Origin: Christiangramia sabulilitoris
GTDB lineage: Bacteria > Bacteroidota > Bacteroidia > Flavobacteriales > Flavobacteriaceae
DNA length: 64,000 nucleotides
NCBI RefSeq assembly: GCF_007050985.1
Contig: NZ_VHSF01000002.1
Span: forward strand, 62,001 to 126,000
Reading direction: 5' to 3'
The notes below the pieces were generated by a model. That model saw nothing but the letters and a program-made list of their open reading frames with translations. It was not told the origin of the DNA and did not search any database. A program made the translations under genes and the position numbers. Shown here piece after piece: positions 34,490 through 42,672 of the stretch (the stretch's first letter is position 1; the number at the start of each line of letters is the position of its first letter).

Positions 34490-34626
34490 AAGTAGGATTT
34501 TAGTTAAACGTGATGGAAAGAATCATTTTGGGTAAAGGATTCGTCCCGGTAAATTCAGTTATTATTTTTATCGATTAAATTTACTCTTTATCGATTGTCT
34601 TAAAATTGCTTCGAAGCCAATGTTAA

Positions 34627-34692
34627 AAAATTAACTGTGTAATTATTCCACAATGGGTGTTGCTTTAACATTTTCTTTACACAGTTAATTTT
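34627..34692 (-). terminator. Large-loop inverted repeat, possible terminator
   Basis: AAAATTAACTGTGTAA (34627-34642) and its exact reverse complement (34677-34692) form a 16-bp stem with a 34-base loop, 21 bp past the stop of the second astacin gene. On the minus strand the stem ends in a run of six Ts. The long loop is unusual for an intrinsic terminator, so it may have another role such as mRNA 3'-end protection. Confidence 0.5.
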
Positions 34693-34712
34693 AAAAAATT
34701 GTGACTATTATA

Positions 34713-35750
34713 TTAAGCCCAATACCAGTATCCATTATAAAGCTTAACCTCTCTCCAACCAAAAGGTCCATAGTAGAACCAGGCATCCGAATACCTTAAA
34801 ACTGTCAGACCACTGATGGTGTAGTATTCACCATTTATATAGTTGCTTACAGCCTCAGTTCCTGCTGGATACATAGAATTCACACCTTGTATATCTCCAC
34901 TAGACAATGCAGACCTCTGGGTGCTATAAGTACTGCCATCTTTCTTGGTGATCGTAGGCTGCCCGTTACTTGAAAAAGCATAAGCGCTATACATCATAAT
35001 AGATCCAAAATCAAGACTGGTAGTAAATTCTTTACCATCGTAACCTGTGGCTGCATAGGTTTTGAAATTATACTCCCTCCCACTTTGGATATTATTAAAA
35101 TTAATCGTGATATGATTATCTCTGTCTACACGGCTTTGTTCATGCCATAGGCCTACAGCGTGCCCAATTTCGTGAATAGTATTACCTGTTGAGCAGGCAT
35201 CAGCAAGGGTAATGTTTTGTTTGCCGCCAACCATTCCAACGTATGAAGAACAACCGGAGCCTGGGGTAAAGTAGATATAATTAGACTGCCCTGAACGTTT
35301 TACAAATTCCAGGTTAGTATTGGCCTCCCAATGGCTAATAGCATCATATACGCGATTCTTATCTGGCAGACTACCATCTATTTCATAATATACTGTATTG
35401 TCTGTCCAGTAGGCAGAAGTCCTCCCTACACTCTTTTCAGAAGGGGTTTCACCTTCTTCGTAAACTAACTTTACAGGACTTTTAGATGTTTCGGACTTTG
35501 GGATAATAATATCTCCCTGATAGACATATTTTCCATCTATATCCTCAACTGGCAATTTGATTCCAGTATAATAAATTTCTGTTTCAGCTCCCTTAGAATC
35601 AGGGAAAGCCATTTCTGTTAGATCATCCTGAAAAGTAACTGTTTGAGTTTGGGGCTCATTCTCAGTTCCAATCTGATCGGTAACTGGATCTTCACTACAA
35701 GCTAAAAATGCAAGAACTGGTAGTACGAAGATAAATTTCAATTTTCTCAT
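34713..35750 (-). CDS. Astacin-family (M12A) zinc metalloprotease lipoprotein, tandem paralogue
   Basis: A 345-residue protease closely related to the one at 33374-34489. Lipoprotein signal ending at a Cys in LACSEDP; zinc motif HEIGHAVGLWHEQSR followed by VDRDN; Met-turn SIMMYSAY. It has the same C-terminal module (YINGEYYTISGLTVLR) but no repeat linker, and its last residues are unusually aromatic (YYGPFGWREVKLYNGYWYW). The two genes share CCTACTTATG at the start codon, consistent with a recent tandem duplication. The 454-bp gap upstream (35751-36204) separates it from the lipoprotein genes. Surface proteolysis is the likely role. Confidence 0.92.
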   Translation of the reverse strand: MRKLKFIFVLPVLAFLACSEDPVTDQIGTENEPQTQTVTFQDDLTEMAFPDSKGAETEIYYTGIKLPVEDIDGKYVYQGDIIIPKSETSKSPVKLVYEEGETPSEKSVGRTSAYWTDNTVYYEIDGSLPDKNRVYDAISHWEANTNLEFVKRSGQSNYIYFTPGSGCSSYVGMVGGKQNITLADACSTGNTIHEIGHAVGLWHEQSRVDRDNHITINFNNIQSGREYNFKTYAATGYDGKEFTTSLDFGSIMMYSAYAFSSNGQPTITKKDGSTYSTQRSALSSGDIQGVNSMYPAGTEAVSNYINGEYYTISGLTVLRYSDAWFYYGPFGWREVKLYNGYWYWA

Positions 35751-36076
35751 AAGTAGGTCTTTTTTATTTATGTATTTAAATGGTTCCTAAGTTTCGATTT
35801 CCGGTCAGTGATTTACAAAGTCCGTTCCAAAAATTTTAACTTAACTTTCAGTTAATTTTTTAACAATCAAATTCTTACAATTTTTTTGAATTTGAATTAT
35901 TGAATAAGATCTGGGGATCTCGATTAAACATTGAAAAATTGTTTTCGAACTTCTCAAATCCGCTGAATCCGTTATAGTTTCCCGCAGATTTTAAGATTTA
36001 AAAACAACCTGATATCCTTGTTTGATAACCTCAACATATTATTTTTTTTGAAAACCTTAACTTTTTTTAAGAAAAT
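35751..36076. other. AT-rich intergenic region without a recognised gene
   Basis: 326 bp upstream of the second astacin gene. Very AT-rich, no open frame of note, and no clear TAnnTTTG box on the minus strand. It presumably holds the astacin promoter; nothing else was identified. Confidence 0.5.
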
Positions 36077-36112
36077 AAAAAAAAAGGCTGTCCGGAAAAG
36101 ATCCGGACAGCC
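36077..36112 (-). terminator. Terminator after the 551-residue lipoprotein gene
   Basis: GGCTGTCCGGA and TCCGGACAGCC form an 11-bp GC-rich stem (36086-36112). On the minus strand it is followed by a T-run (36077-36085). It closes the three-gene lipoprotein group. Confidence 0.85.
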
Positions 36113-36204
36113 CATACAACATCCTCAACAGAGAATGAGTAAATTAACCCGCAATATTAGTCACCCCCCGGTCAAATAATAGTGTCGGGTTAATATCTAA
36201 TATT

Positions 36205-37860
36205 CTAATTCGCAGAACATGCATTAATTTGTATCCTAACAAAGAATGAATAATCATAATTACCGAGATTACTAAATTCTTCGAAAATATCAGGCTCGTC
36301 TCCACCGGGTGTTGGTAGTGAAATACCGTTTTCGCAAGTGACGTCACTTCCACTTTCGTCTTTCACTTCAATAATATAATCATCTGCACTGAAACCTTCG
36401 TTTAAAATTACGGTAACTACAGGATATAGGTCATCACTTAACTGTATTGTAACACTACCAATTCTGTCATCGTCACCGCCACCTTCAGGTACTATAAAGT
36501 ACGGATCTGGAAATTCACCGGCTGGCTGAGTAATTTGAACAAAACCGTCTAACCCTTCAAGAAAATATTCTGAACATCCAGAATCTGGAGCTGGAATAGT
36601 AAGGTCACAAGCCACTGGTCCGTTAGTTTCTCCACAATTAGCATCAGGATCATTTATACATCCCGGCTTCTCGTCCTTATCAGCAATTCCATCTTCATCC
36701 GCATCAGCACAACCTTCAGAAGTTACTGGAGTATTCTCAGGAGTATCTGGGCAAAGGTCATCGCCATTGTCAACACCATCGTCATCACAGTCGGCTAGTG
36801 GATTAGTTGGATCACATTCGGTACCTCCACCGTTTCCGCCAGAGCCGTCACCAGACAAAGCACCTTCGCATTCACCTATTAGGATGTGATCATATTCATT
36901 AGTGGTTCCATCAGCGTTCAATAATCCATTCACATCATTCCAGCTCAATTGAACCTCGATAGGAGAATTATCGATATCTCCATAATTTCCATCCCAGTCA
37001 TTAGGATAGATTACCAGGAATAAATATGGAGCATTTGCTGCAAGAGCATCTGGTTTACCAGGAACTATAAGACATAATGGATCTGAATAGTAATTTCCAG
37101 CCACAATACCATAATCTGCATCATCTACATCATCTAATGATATACCATCATATAACTGGATACCGGTATCATCAGGACCAAAGTAAAGGTCTACGCTGTA
37201 ATTAGCAACAAAGTGTCTTCCATCCTCGTCACAGTAGTTTATAAATAAACAGTAAGGGTAAATTACCTCGGGCACTACATCAAAGAATACGTAACCATAT
37301 TCATTAGCCATTCTTCGGTCATAACATAAAACCTCAACATCTATATAAGGCTTTGTTCCGTCCTGTACTGAGAATACGAATTCCAATGGATCTTGCACAT
37401 AACCATCATATAAATCTGGATTATCATCCGGGGCGATGGGTGCAATCCAAATTCTATTGCCTTCGGCATCGAATACAATAAAACTCTTTAGGGTAACATC
37501 TACTTCATCCCCATCTGGAACGGGAATTTTTAGTTTCTCGGAATAATCGGTAAAATAATCTCCCCCTTCAGAAAGAATATCTATGGTAATTACGCCCATA
37601 GATTCTGCCGACTGGCCTGCATAAGAAATTTCCAGTTCCACATAGGCAGGTTCTGCATCTGAACAATCAGGAACATTGTCAAAGTGTTCTTTATTAACTT
37701 CTGCTTTCCTGGACAGGTCATTCAATAATGCACCAAAAGTTAGATCTACCGATTGAACCGATGGGTCATTTGAAATTGTAGTATTTTCATCTTTACTACA
37801 GGAAGTAAATAGCATTGCCACAATTGCGGCGAAGGCTAAATAGTTATATATAAATTTCAT
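36205..37860 (-). CDS. Surface lipoprotein, shared N-domain plus thrombospondin type-3 repeats (551 residues)
   Basis: Lipoprotein with Cys21 (LFTSC) followed by SKDE, an acidic pattern that fits the Flavobacteria surface-export signal. Residues about 35-330 form a beta-rich domain shared with the next two genes; its strongest block is QDGTKPYIDVEVLCYDRRM then NEYGY.FF. A Gly-rich hinge (SGDGSGGNGGG) leads to calcium-binding type-3 repeats at about 350-410 (DCDDDGVDNGDDLCPD, DADEDGIADKDE). The last 130 residues are a separate beta domain with several Cys. Function unknown; calcium-dependent adhesion or scaffolding is a guess. Last gene of the group, followed by a strong terminator. Confidence 0.82.
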   Translation of the reverse strand: MKFIYNYLAFAAIVAMLFTSCSKDENTTISNDPSVQSVDLTFGALLNDLSRKAEVNKEHFDNVPDCSDAEPAYVELEISYAGQSAESMGVITIDILSEGGDYFTDYSEKLKIPVPDGDEVDVTLKSFIVFDAEGNRIWIAPIAPDDNPDLYDGYVQDPLEFVFSVQDGTKPYIDVEVLCYDRRMANEYGYVFFDVVPEVIYPYCLFINYCDEDGRHFVANYSVDLYFGPDDTGIQLYDGISLDDVDDADYGIVAGNYYSDPLCLIVPGKPDALAANAPYLFLVIYPNDWDGNYGDIDNSPIEVQLSWNDVNGLLNADGTTNEYDHILIGECEGALSGDGSGGNGGGTECDPTNPLADCDDDGVDNGDDLCPDTPENTPVTSEGCADADEDGIADKDEKPGCINDPDANCGETNGPVACDLTIPAPDSGCSEYFLEGLDGFVQITQPAGEFPDPYFIVPEGGGDDDRIGSVTIQLSDDLYPVVTVILNEGFSADDYIIEVKDESGSDVTCENGISLPTPGGDEPDIFEEFSNLGNYDYSFFVRIQINACSAN

Positions 37861-37893
37861 AATACTTTTTGCTTTAAATTAAAAATATAGATA

Positions 37894-37919
37894 AAGCCGG
37901 TCGCCAAAGCGACCGGCTT
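37894..37919 (-). terminator. GC-rich hairpin between lipoprotein genes
   Basis: AAGCCGGTCGC, a CAAA loop and GCGACCGGCTT, an 11-bp perfect stem just past the stop of the 604-residue gene. It lacks a strong T-run, so it may be a weak terminator or an mRNA-stabilising stem rather than a full stop. Confidence 0.6.
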
Positions 37920-37925
37920 ATATAA

Positions 37926-39740
37926 TTAGTCATCGCTATCGTTATCATCACACGCATCTGCATGAACGATTACCCAGAAATCATCTGCTAGATCATCAAG
38001 AATATCCAGGCTCTGATCTTCCAGTCCAACCAATATGCTATTTCTATTATATCTTCCAGGAGATTTGGCTACACCATAAGCTTCCTCTTCCGTATCTGCT
38101 ACGTGAATATGCAGGCTGCTAAAGCTGTAATCTCCCTCTAGATCGAAATCGAATTTTAAATTCGAACCATCTCTGGAAATAGTAACGCTACCTATATTGG
38201 TACCTTTACTCAGATCATTTTGACCTGCTCCTACGTAAATATCCCGGGTTATGCTTCCGTCCTCATCAAAGAACTCGATCCAGCCCCAACGATTAGAGTT
38301 GGTAACTTCATTTATTCTAAGGTTGTCAGAATACATGAATGCGGTTCCACATTGTCCTTTTTCTGGTTCATCGCAGTTATTTGATGCATCATCCGGACAA
38401 GGATCATCGTTGTTTGGTAAACAATCGCCGTCATTATCATTCTCAGGTTTTACCAACGGACATACGTCACACTCATCTCCTGTTCCATCAAGATCTGTAT
38501 CTTTTTGATCATTATTTGGCTTTTCCGGACAGTTATCACAAACGTCTCCATATAGATCACCATCAATATTCGATTGGTCGCCATTAGGGACATTCGGACA
38601 ATTATCACAGGCATCACCATCACCATCACCATCTGAATCGGCTTGATCTGGATTATTTACACCAGGACAATTATCACAGTCATCTCCAACACAATCGTCA
38701 TTATCTGGCACACAATCCCCATCTCTGTCAATTTCAGGTGAAAGTGGACAGTCCTCAATTGGTGGCTCACAGCCAATAAACAAGTGAATGTATTCTACAG
38801 TGTCACCATCGGCATTCAGGTAGGAATCAATATCATTCCAGCTTAATCCAACCTCTGGAAGAGGCGTGTTATCAATATCTCCATAACTTTGTTGCCAGTC
38901 TAGTGGAGTTACGGTATAGAAAATATAGTCTCTGTCCAGATCATCAAACGGTGATTCAGGAATAACCAGACATAATGGGTCTGCGGCGCTGCCGTCAGCT
39001 GAAACATCTGGAGTTTGAGAGGTACTATAAAGAGAAATTCTATCTCCGTTTATATCTTCATATTCTAAATCAATGCTATAATATCCAACATAATGTCTAC
39101 CATTAGGACTTGGACAATAATTGGCAAAGAAACAAACCGGATATAATTTGCCCGGTACAAGATCAAAGAATGGATAACCATATTCGTTTACCATACGTCT
39201 GTCATAACAAAGTACTTCAACCGGAATATAGGGCTTGGTACCGTCCTGAACCTGGAATACAAATGGGAGCGGGTTGCTCACATAGCCATCGAATTCACCT
39301 GGTGTTTCTTCAACCGGTGCGATCCATATTAAGGCTCCTCCGCTATCTGGGTCACCGTCATAGACTCTAAAGCCGTTCAGGGTAACGTCTACAGATCCTC
39401 CATCTGCTACGGGGATTTTAAGTTCGTCAGAATAAGCAGTAAAAAAATCTGTTCCATCTGTTAAGATTTCAACATCAGTTTGATAGTCAGTACCGCCATA
39501 TTCATAATTGATTCTGGCAAAAGTTGGTGTTCCATCAGAGCAATCTGGCACATCACTAAAATGTCCTTTATTTACTTCTGAAGCCCTGTTTGCCAGGTCA
39601 TTTAAAAGAGCTCCAAATGTTAGCTCTACAGATTGCACATTGGGATCATCTCCCGGGGAAGTCCCCTCATCTTTACTACATGAGGTAAAAAGCAATGCTA
39701 TGATTGCCAGGCAGCTCATGCCGATTTTTAATTTTTTCAT
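37926..39740 (-). CDS. Surface lipoprotein, shared N-domain plus thrombospondin type-3 repeats (604 residues)
   Basis: Lipoprotein with Cys21 (LFTSC) followed by SKDE. The N-terminal domain (about 35-330) is paralogous to that of both neighbours: LTFGALLNDL, VPDCSDGTP, then QDGTKPYIPVEVLCYDRRM. Residues about 335-455 hold five or so type-3 repeats of the DxDxDGxxDxxDxCP kind, for example DSDGDGDGDACDNCP and DTDLDGTGDECDVCP, expected to bind calcium. The C-terminal 145 residues (CGTAFMYSDNLRINEVTN onward) are a distinct beta domain ending in an acidic tail (DDNDSDD). A 17-bp leader element lies 20 bp before the ATG. Function unknown. Confidence 0.82.
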   Translation of the reverse strand: MKKLKIGMSCLAIIALLFTSCSKDEGTSPGDDPNVQSVELTFGALLNDLANRASEVNKGHFSDVPDCSDGTPTFARINYEYGGTDYQTDVEILTDGTDFFTAYSDELKIPVADGGSVDVTLNGFRVYDGDPDSGGALIWIAPVEETPGEFDGYVSNPLPFVFQVQDGTKPYIPVEVLCYDRRMVNEYGYPFFDLVPGKLYPVCFFANYCPSPNGRHYVGYYSIDLEYEDINGDRISLYSTSQTPDVSADGSAADPLCLVIPESPFDDLDRDYIFYTVTPLDWQQSYGDIDNTPLPEVGLSWNDIDSYLNADGDTVEYIHLFIGCEPPIEDCPLSPEIDRDGDCVPDNDDCVGDDCDNCPGVNNPDQADSDGDGDGDACDNCPNVPNGDQSNIDGDLYGDVCDNCPEKPNNDQKDTDLDGTGDECDVCPLVKPENDNDGDCLPNNDDPCPDDASNNCDEPEKGQCGTAFMYSDNLRINEVTNSNRWGWIEFFDEDGSITRDIYVGAGQNDLSKGTNIGSVTISRDGSNLKFDFDLEGDYSFSSLHIHVADTEEEAYGVAKSPGRYNRNSILVGLEDQSLDILDDLADDFWVIVHADACDDNDSDD

Positions 39741-39759
39741 TATAAAAAGTTTTAATTTG

Positions 39760-39776
39760 ATATTTAGAATGGTTAA
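39760..39776 (-). repeat. Leader element copy A (17 bp)
   Basis: Minus strand TTAACCATTCTAAATAT, identical to copies at 41284-41300 and 41429-41445. It ends 19 bp before the ATG of the 604-residue lipoprotein gene. The flanking TTTA and AAA stretches are also partly conserved. It could be a promoter/regulator site or part of a shared 5' leader. Confidence 0.7.
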
Positions 39777-39787
39777 TAAATAATCAG

Positions 39788-39816
39788 AAGCCTGTCTGAG
39801 GATCCCAGACAGGCTT
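39788..39816 (-). terminator. GC-rich hairpin between lipoprotein genes
   Basis: AAGCCTGTCTG and CAGACAGGCTT, an 11-bp stem with a 7-base loop, 8 bp past the stop of the 479-residue gene. No long T-run. Placed exactly like the hairpin at 37894-37919, giving each unit the order leader element, gene, hairpin. Confidence 0.6.
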
Positions 39817-39823
39817 TGATCTT

Positions 39824-41263
39824 CTATTCTATTTTTTCCAGTTCACCACAGGCAACCGGCAATAAATCTTCTCCTATGCCATGTAGCACGATCACTTTTT
39901 GGTCAAGGGGTGTTAAACCTGCTTTTTGGTCTGCGCTAAGGGTTCGGGTTCGTTGATATATGTAATTACCCATAGCATCTGCAGTTGGGAAATCCCCTCC
40001 TGGCATATCTAATCCTAACCGAACTCCTCCATAGAATGGCACTCCCTCTGTCAAAGTAATTATGTCATCATCTCCTGAAGCTGATTCTGGTGGACATACA
40101 GCGTCCATTCCATCTTTACCATGAATATGTTGCGGATGTTTTCCTGGTTCCATTCCTGTAGCCAGAATTGTTACATCGAGAATAGATCCCTTAATAGAAA
40201 CTGCTGCGAGAGCTATGACTCCTGAATCATTCAACTCTTTAACACAGGTTTTATAGGTCATTCTGTTATCACGAGGATCATCAAAGATTGGTGGGGTATC
40301 TGGCTCATCACATCCTTCGAAGAAGTGGAAGTATTCCAGGTTGTCATCTCCGTCAAAGAAAGTACGAACTTCCAGATCTGAAAGAATACTAGTTCTAATG
40401 ACCTGTCCGGCATCCGGACCTTCTTCAATTGTTATTTCAATTCTATAACGGTCTTCTTCACCAAGTTTATCTGGTAAAACCATACATACAGGATCTGCTG
40501 CCAATTCACCGGCATCGTTCTCTTCAATTTTACTAAACAATTCTTCATTGGTATATAACTGATCCAGGATTTGATCCTGATCATCAACTGTCCAAACAGC
40601 TACGCTGTATGAAGCCAAAGCATGTCTAAGCCCTGGAGGTGGACAGAAGTTTCCGAAAATACAGAACTCAATAAGCTCGGTATTTTCAAGCTCAAAGAAT
40701 ACATAACCATATTCGTTAACCATACGATTATCGAAACATAAAACCTCAACATCTATATAAGGTTTAGTACCATCCTGTACCTGGAACAATACTGGCAGAG
40801 GATCGTCAACATAGCCAGAGAAATCACCTGCAGATTCCATAGGAGCAATCCATATTTTCACTCCTTCAGAATTATAGACCACAAAGCTGTCCAGCGAGAC
40901 AGTAACCTCACCATTATTTGCTACAGGAATTTTTAATAATTCAGAATATTCTGTGAAATAGCCGTCTCCATCTTTTAGAATGTCCAGGGTAATAACTCCC
41001 GTGGTTTCTGGAGCCTGTCCAGTATAGGATATTTCTAATTCTACATAAGCTGGTTCTGTAACAGAACAATCTGGAATATCATCCAAATGATCTTTATTCA
41101 CTGCAGCTGCCCTATTAACTAAATCATTTAGTGTGGCTTCAAAAGTAAGTTCTGCAAAGGTAAGATTGTCCTCAGGTCTAACTGAGCTTTCTTCTTTACT
41201 ACATCCGGCTAAGAGCAGAGCAAGCACAGCGCATAACGCCAGTAATCGATTAATTTTTTTCAT
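39824..41263 (-). CDS. Surface lipoprotein, shared N-domain plus CHRD/SOD-like C-terminal domain (479 residues)
   Basis: Lipoprotein with Cys21 (LLAGC) followed by SKEE. The first 320 residues are paralogous to the two genes downstream (VNKDHLDDIPDCS, QDGTKPYIDVEVLCFDNRM, NEYGYVFFE). There are no type-3 repeats. Instead, residues about 335-479 contain PGKHPQHIHGKDGMDAVCPP followed by a GG-rich segment and VIVLHGIG; the HIHG pattern recalls CHRD and Cu/Zn-superoxide-dismutase-like domains, but I cannot confirm a full metal site. First of the three lipoprotein genes after the LuxR-type regulator; leader element copy B lies 20 bp before the ATG. Confidence 0.8.
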   Translation of the reverse strand: MKKINRLLALCAVLALLLAGCSKEESSVRPEDNLTFAELTFEATLNDLVNRAAAVNKDHLDDIPDCSVTEPAYVELEISYTGQAPETTGVITLDILKDGDGYFTEYSELLKIPVANNGEVTVSLDSFVVYNSEGVKIWIAPMESAGDFSGYVDDPLPVLFQVQDGTKPYIDVEVLCFDNRMVNEYGYVFFELENTELIEFCIFGNFCPPPGLRHALASYSVAVWTVDDQDQILDQLYTNEELFSKIEENDAGELAADPVCMVLPDKLGEEDRYRIEITIEEGPDAGQVIRTSILSDLEVRTFFDGDDNLEYFHFFEGCDEPDTPPIFDDPRDNRMTYKTCVKELNDSGVIALAAVSIKGSILDVTILATGMEPGKHPQHIHGKDGMDAVCPPESASGDDDIITLTEGVPFYGGVRLGLDMPGGDFPTADAMGNYIYQRTRTLSADQKAGLTPLDQKVIVLHGIGEDLLPVACGELEKIE

Positions 41264-41283
41264 AATTACGAAGTTTAGGTTTA

Positions 41284-41300
41284 ATATTTAGAATGGTTAA
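41284..41300 (-). repeat. Leader element copy B (17 bp)
   Basis: Identical 17-bp core to copies A and C, ending 20 bp before the ATG of the 479-residue lipoprotein gene. Confidence 0.7.
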
Positions 41301-41658
41301 AAAACTTTAATATCACCTCAAATGAACAGATGGCCACAGAGGATCTTAGGATCAATAATCAAGATCTGGGGAAGTTGAGATTGGGTGGGAGTGACTTAAT
41401 TTTTCATACGAAACAGTATTGGTTAATAATATTTAGAATGGTTAATATATATACAGACCTTCCCTCGGGAAGTGAAGTATCAAAACATTAAGTTAAAGTG
41501 ACTTGGGGGGTCCTGGAAATAATTTCGCAATAAAAAACCTATTGGTTTAGTTCATTTCGAAACATTGTAAAACTATAAAACTATCTCCGGTAAAGGCATG
41601 GGGGAATTCCCCTATATTCGTTCAACAAACCACTGTTTAACAGTAATTTGGCTTTTAT
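41301..41658. other. Intergenic region upstream of the lipoprotein group
   Basis: 358 bp between leader copy B and the LuxR-type gene. It holds leader copy C at 41429-41445 and, 21 bp after it on the minus strand, ATGAAAAATTAA (41407 downwards), a start followed at once by a stop. No TAnnTTTG box on the minus strand was recognised. No other gene is seen. Confidence 0.5.
41429..41445 (-). repeat. Leader element copy C (17 bp), before an aborted start
   Basis: Same 17-bp core as copies A and B. It is followed after 21 bp by ATGAAAAATTAA, similar to the ATGAAAAAATTAA start of the 604-residue gene but out of frame. This suggests a lost paralogue or a very short leader ORF (Met-Lys-Asn). A second GGTTAAT lies at 41421-41427 (plus strand), 19 bp from the one in the core. 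Confidence 0.6.
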
Positions 41659-42672
41659 TTAAGACTTAGGAAGATCCACAAGATTATGGTTAATAGCAAA
41701 AATAATACTCTCCAGAATAGTTTCTGAATTCGTCCTTTTTATAATATTAGATCTATGCTTTTCTATAGTTTTTGGAGAGATAAATAAAGCATCTGAGATT
41801 TCCTTGGTTTTGTAACCTTTACATAATAAAGATATTATTTCCTTTTCTCTTTTTGTAAAGCTGAATTCTGCCAGTTCACTGTTATCCTCGAAGCATTTTT
41901 CAACCTGGTTTGCGTGGCTGCCAATACTATCATCCATTTGTAGTTCGTTACCTGAGAAATCGACCATCATTATAAACTGGTCTGTAATATTCCTGCTTAG
42001 CTTGGAAAAACTTATGCGGGCATTTCTCAATTTATCATTATGTAACAACAAGGAAGTCTTAGTTACTGCCTTCATGTGCTTACCCCTGGAAAAATTTCTA
42101 AGACTGGTCTTAACTTTGGCTTTATTCTCAATATTCACAAAATCGGTTAGCTTCAGCCCCTCGGTTTTATCTAAGCGAAAGGTTTTTTTGAAGCTATCAT
42201 TCATTAAAAGGATATTATTTTGTTTTAACAATACCACAGGCTGAGCCATCAGATTGAACAATCCCATAAAGCAATCATGCCAGTAATTAAAACATTGCGA
42301 CTGTACGTTTCGGCGAATCCTTAAGGCAATCTGGTCTATGCCCATAGTATCTGAGAGGTATTCATCGATAATAGCTTTATATCGTTTATTCAGAATAGTC
42401 AGATCTTCCTCTTTTCCATATACAAAAAGAAAACTTTTATTTAAAAAATGAGTGGATTTGAAATTTTTAAGATTGCGAAAATCGGAGGTTCGGTTATAGG
42501 AAGTTTTATCAAAAAAGATAGTATCAGGTAATAAATTCAGGGCTGTATTAAAAGCAACGTGAATTGATCTCTCCCTCGTTATCTCGAAATTGACACTTAC
42601 CTGTTCTACAAGTTTATCTACAAAATCCTCATTACTACTTACAATTAAAAGTTGTCTTTTTTCCATCATCAA
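41659..42672 (-). CDS. LuxR-type transcriptional regulator with PAS-like middle domain
   Basis: A 337-residue cytoplasmic regulator. The C-terminal LuxR/GerE helix-turn-helix is clear: FTKREKEIISLLCKGYKTKE then ISDALFISPKTIEKHRSNII (about residues 270-315). A PAS-like segment lies around 135-250 (LMAQPVVLLKQNNILLMNDS). The N-terminal 120 residues resemble a response-regulator fold (RQLLIVSSNEDFVDKLVEQV) but no convincing phospho-acceptor aspartate is seen, so it may be an atypical receiver. It precedes the three lipoprotein genes on the same strand and is the obvious candidate for their control. The start may be any of three consecutive ATGs. Confidence 0.85.
   Translation of the reverse strand: MMMEKRQLLIVSSNEDFVDKLVEQVSVNFEITRERSIHVAFNTALNLLPDTIFFDKTSYNRTSDFRNLKNFKSTHFLNKSFLFVYGKEEDLTILNKRYKAIIDEYLSDTMGIDQIALRIRRNVQSQCFNYWHDCFMGLFNLMAQPVVLLKQNNILLMNDSFKKTFRLDKTEGLKLTDFVNIENKAKVKTSLRNFSRGKHMKAVTKTSLLLHNDKLRNARISFSKLSRNITDQFIMMVDFSGNELQMDDSIGSHANQVEKCFEDNSELAEFSFTKREKEIISLLCKGYKTKEISDALFISPKTIEKHRSNIIKRTNSETILESIIFAINHNLVDLPKS

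Noticed and set aside
38400-38760. DNA tandem repeat array in the 604-residue gene
   Set aside because: The similarity comes from protein-level calcium-binding repeats. The DNA units differ too much in length and sequence to be a recent tandem array.
38251-39370. Plus-strand open frames opposite the lipoprotein genes
   Set aside because: They are antisense shadows of the repetitive type-3 repeat and beta-domain coding sequence, have no promoter or ribosome-binding signal and resemble no protein.
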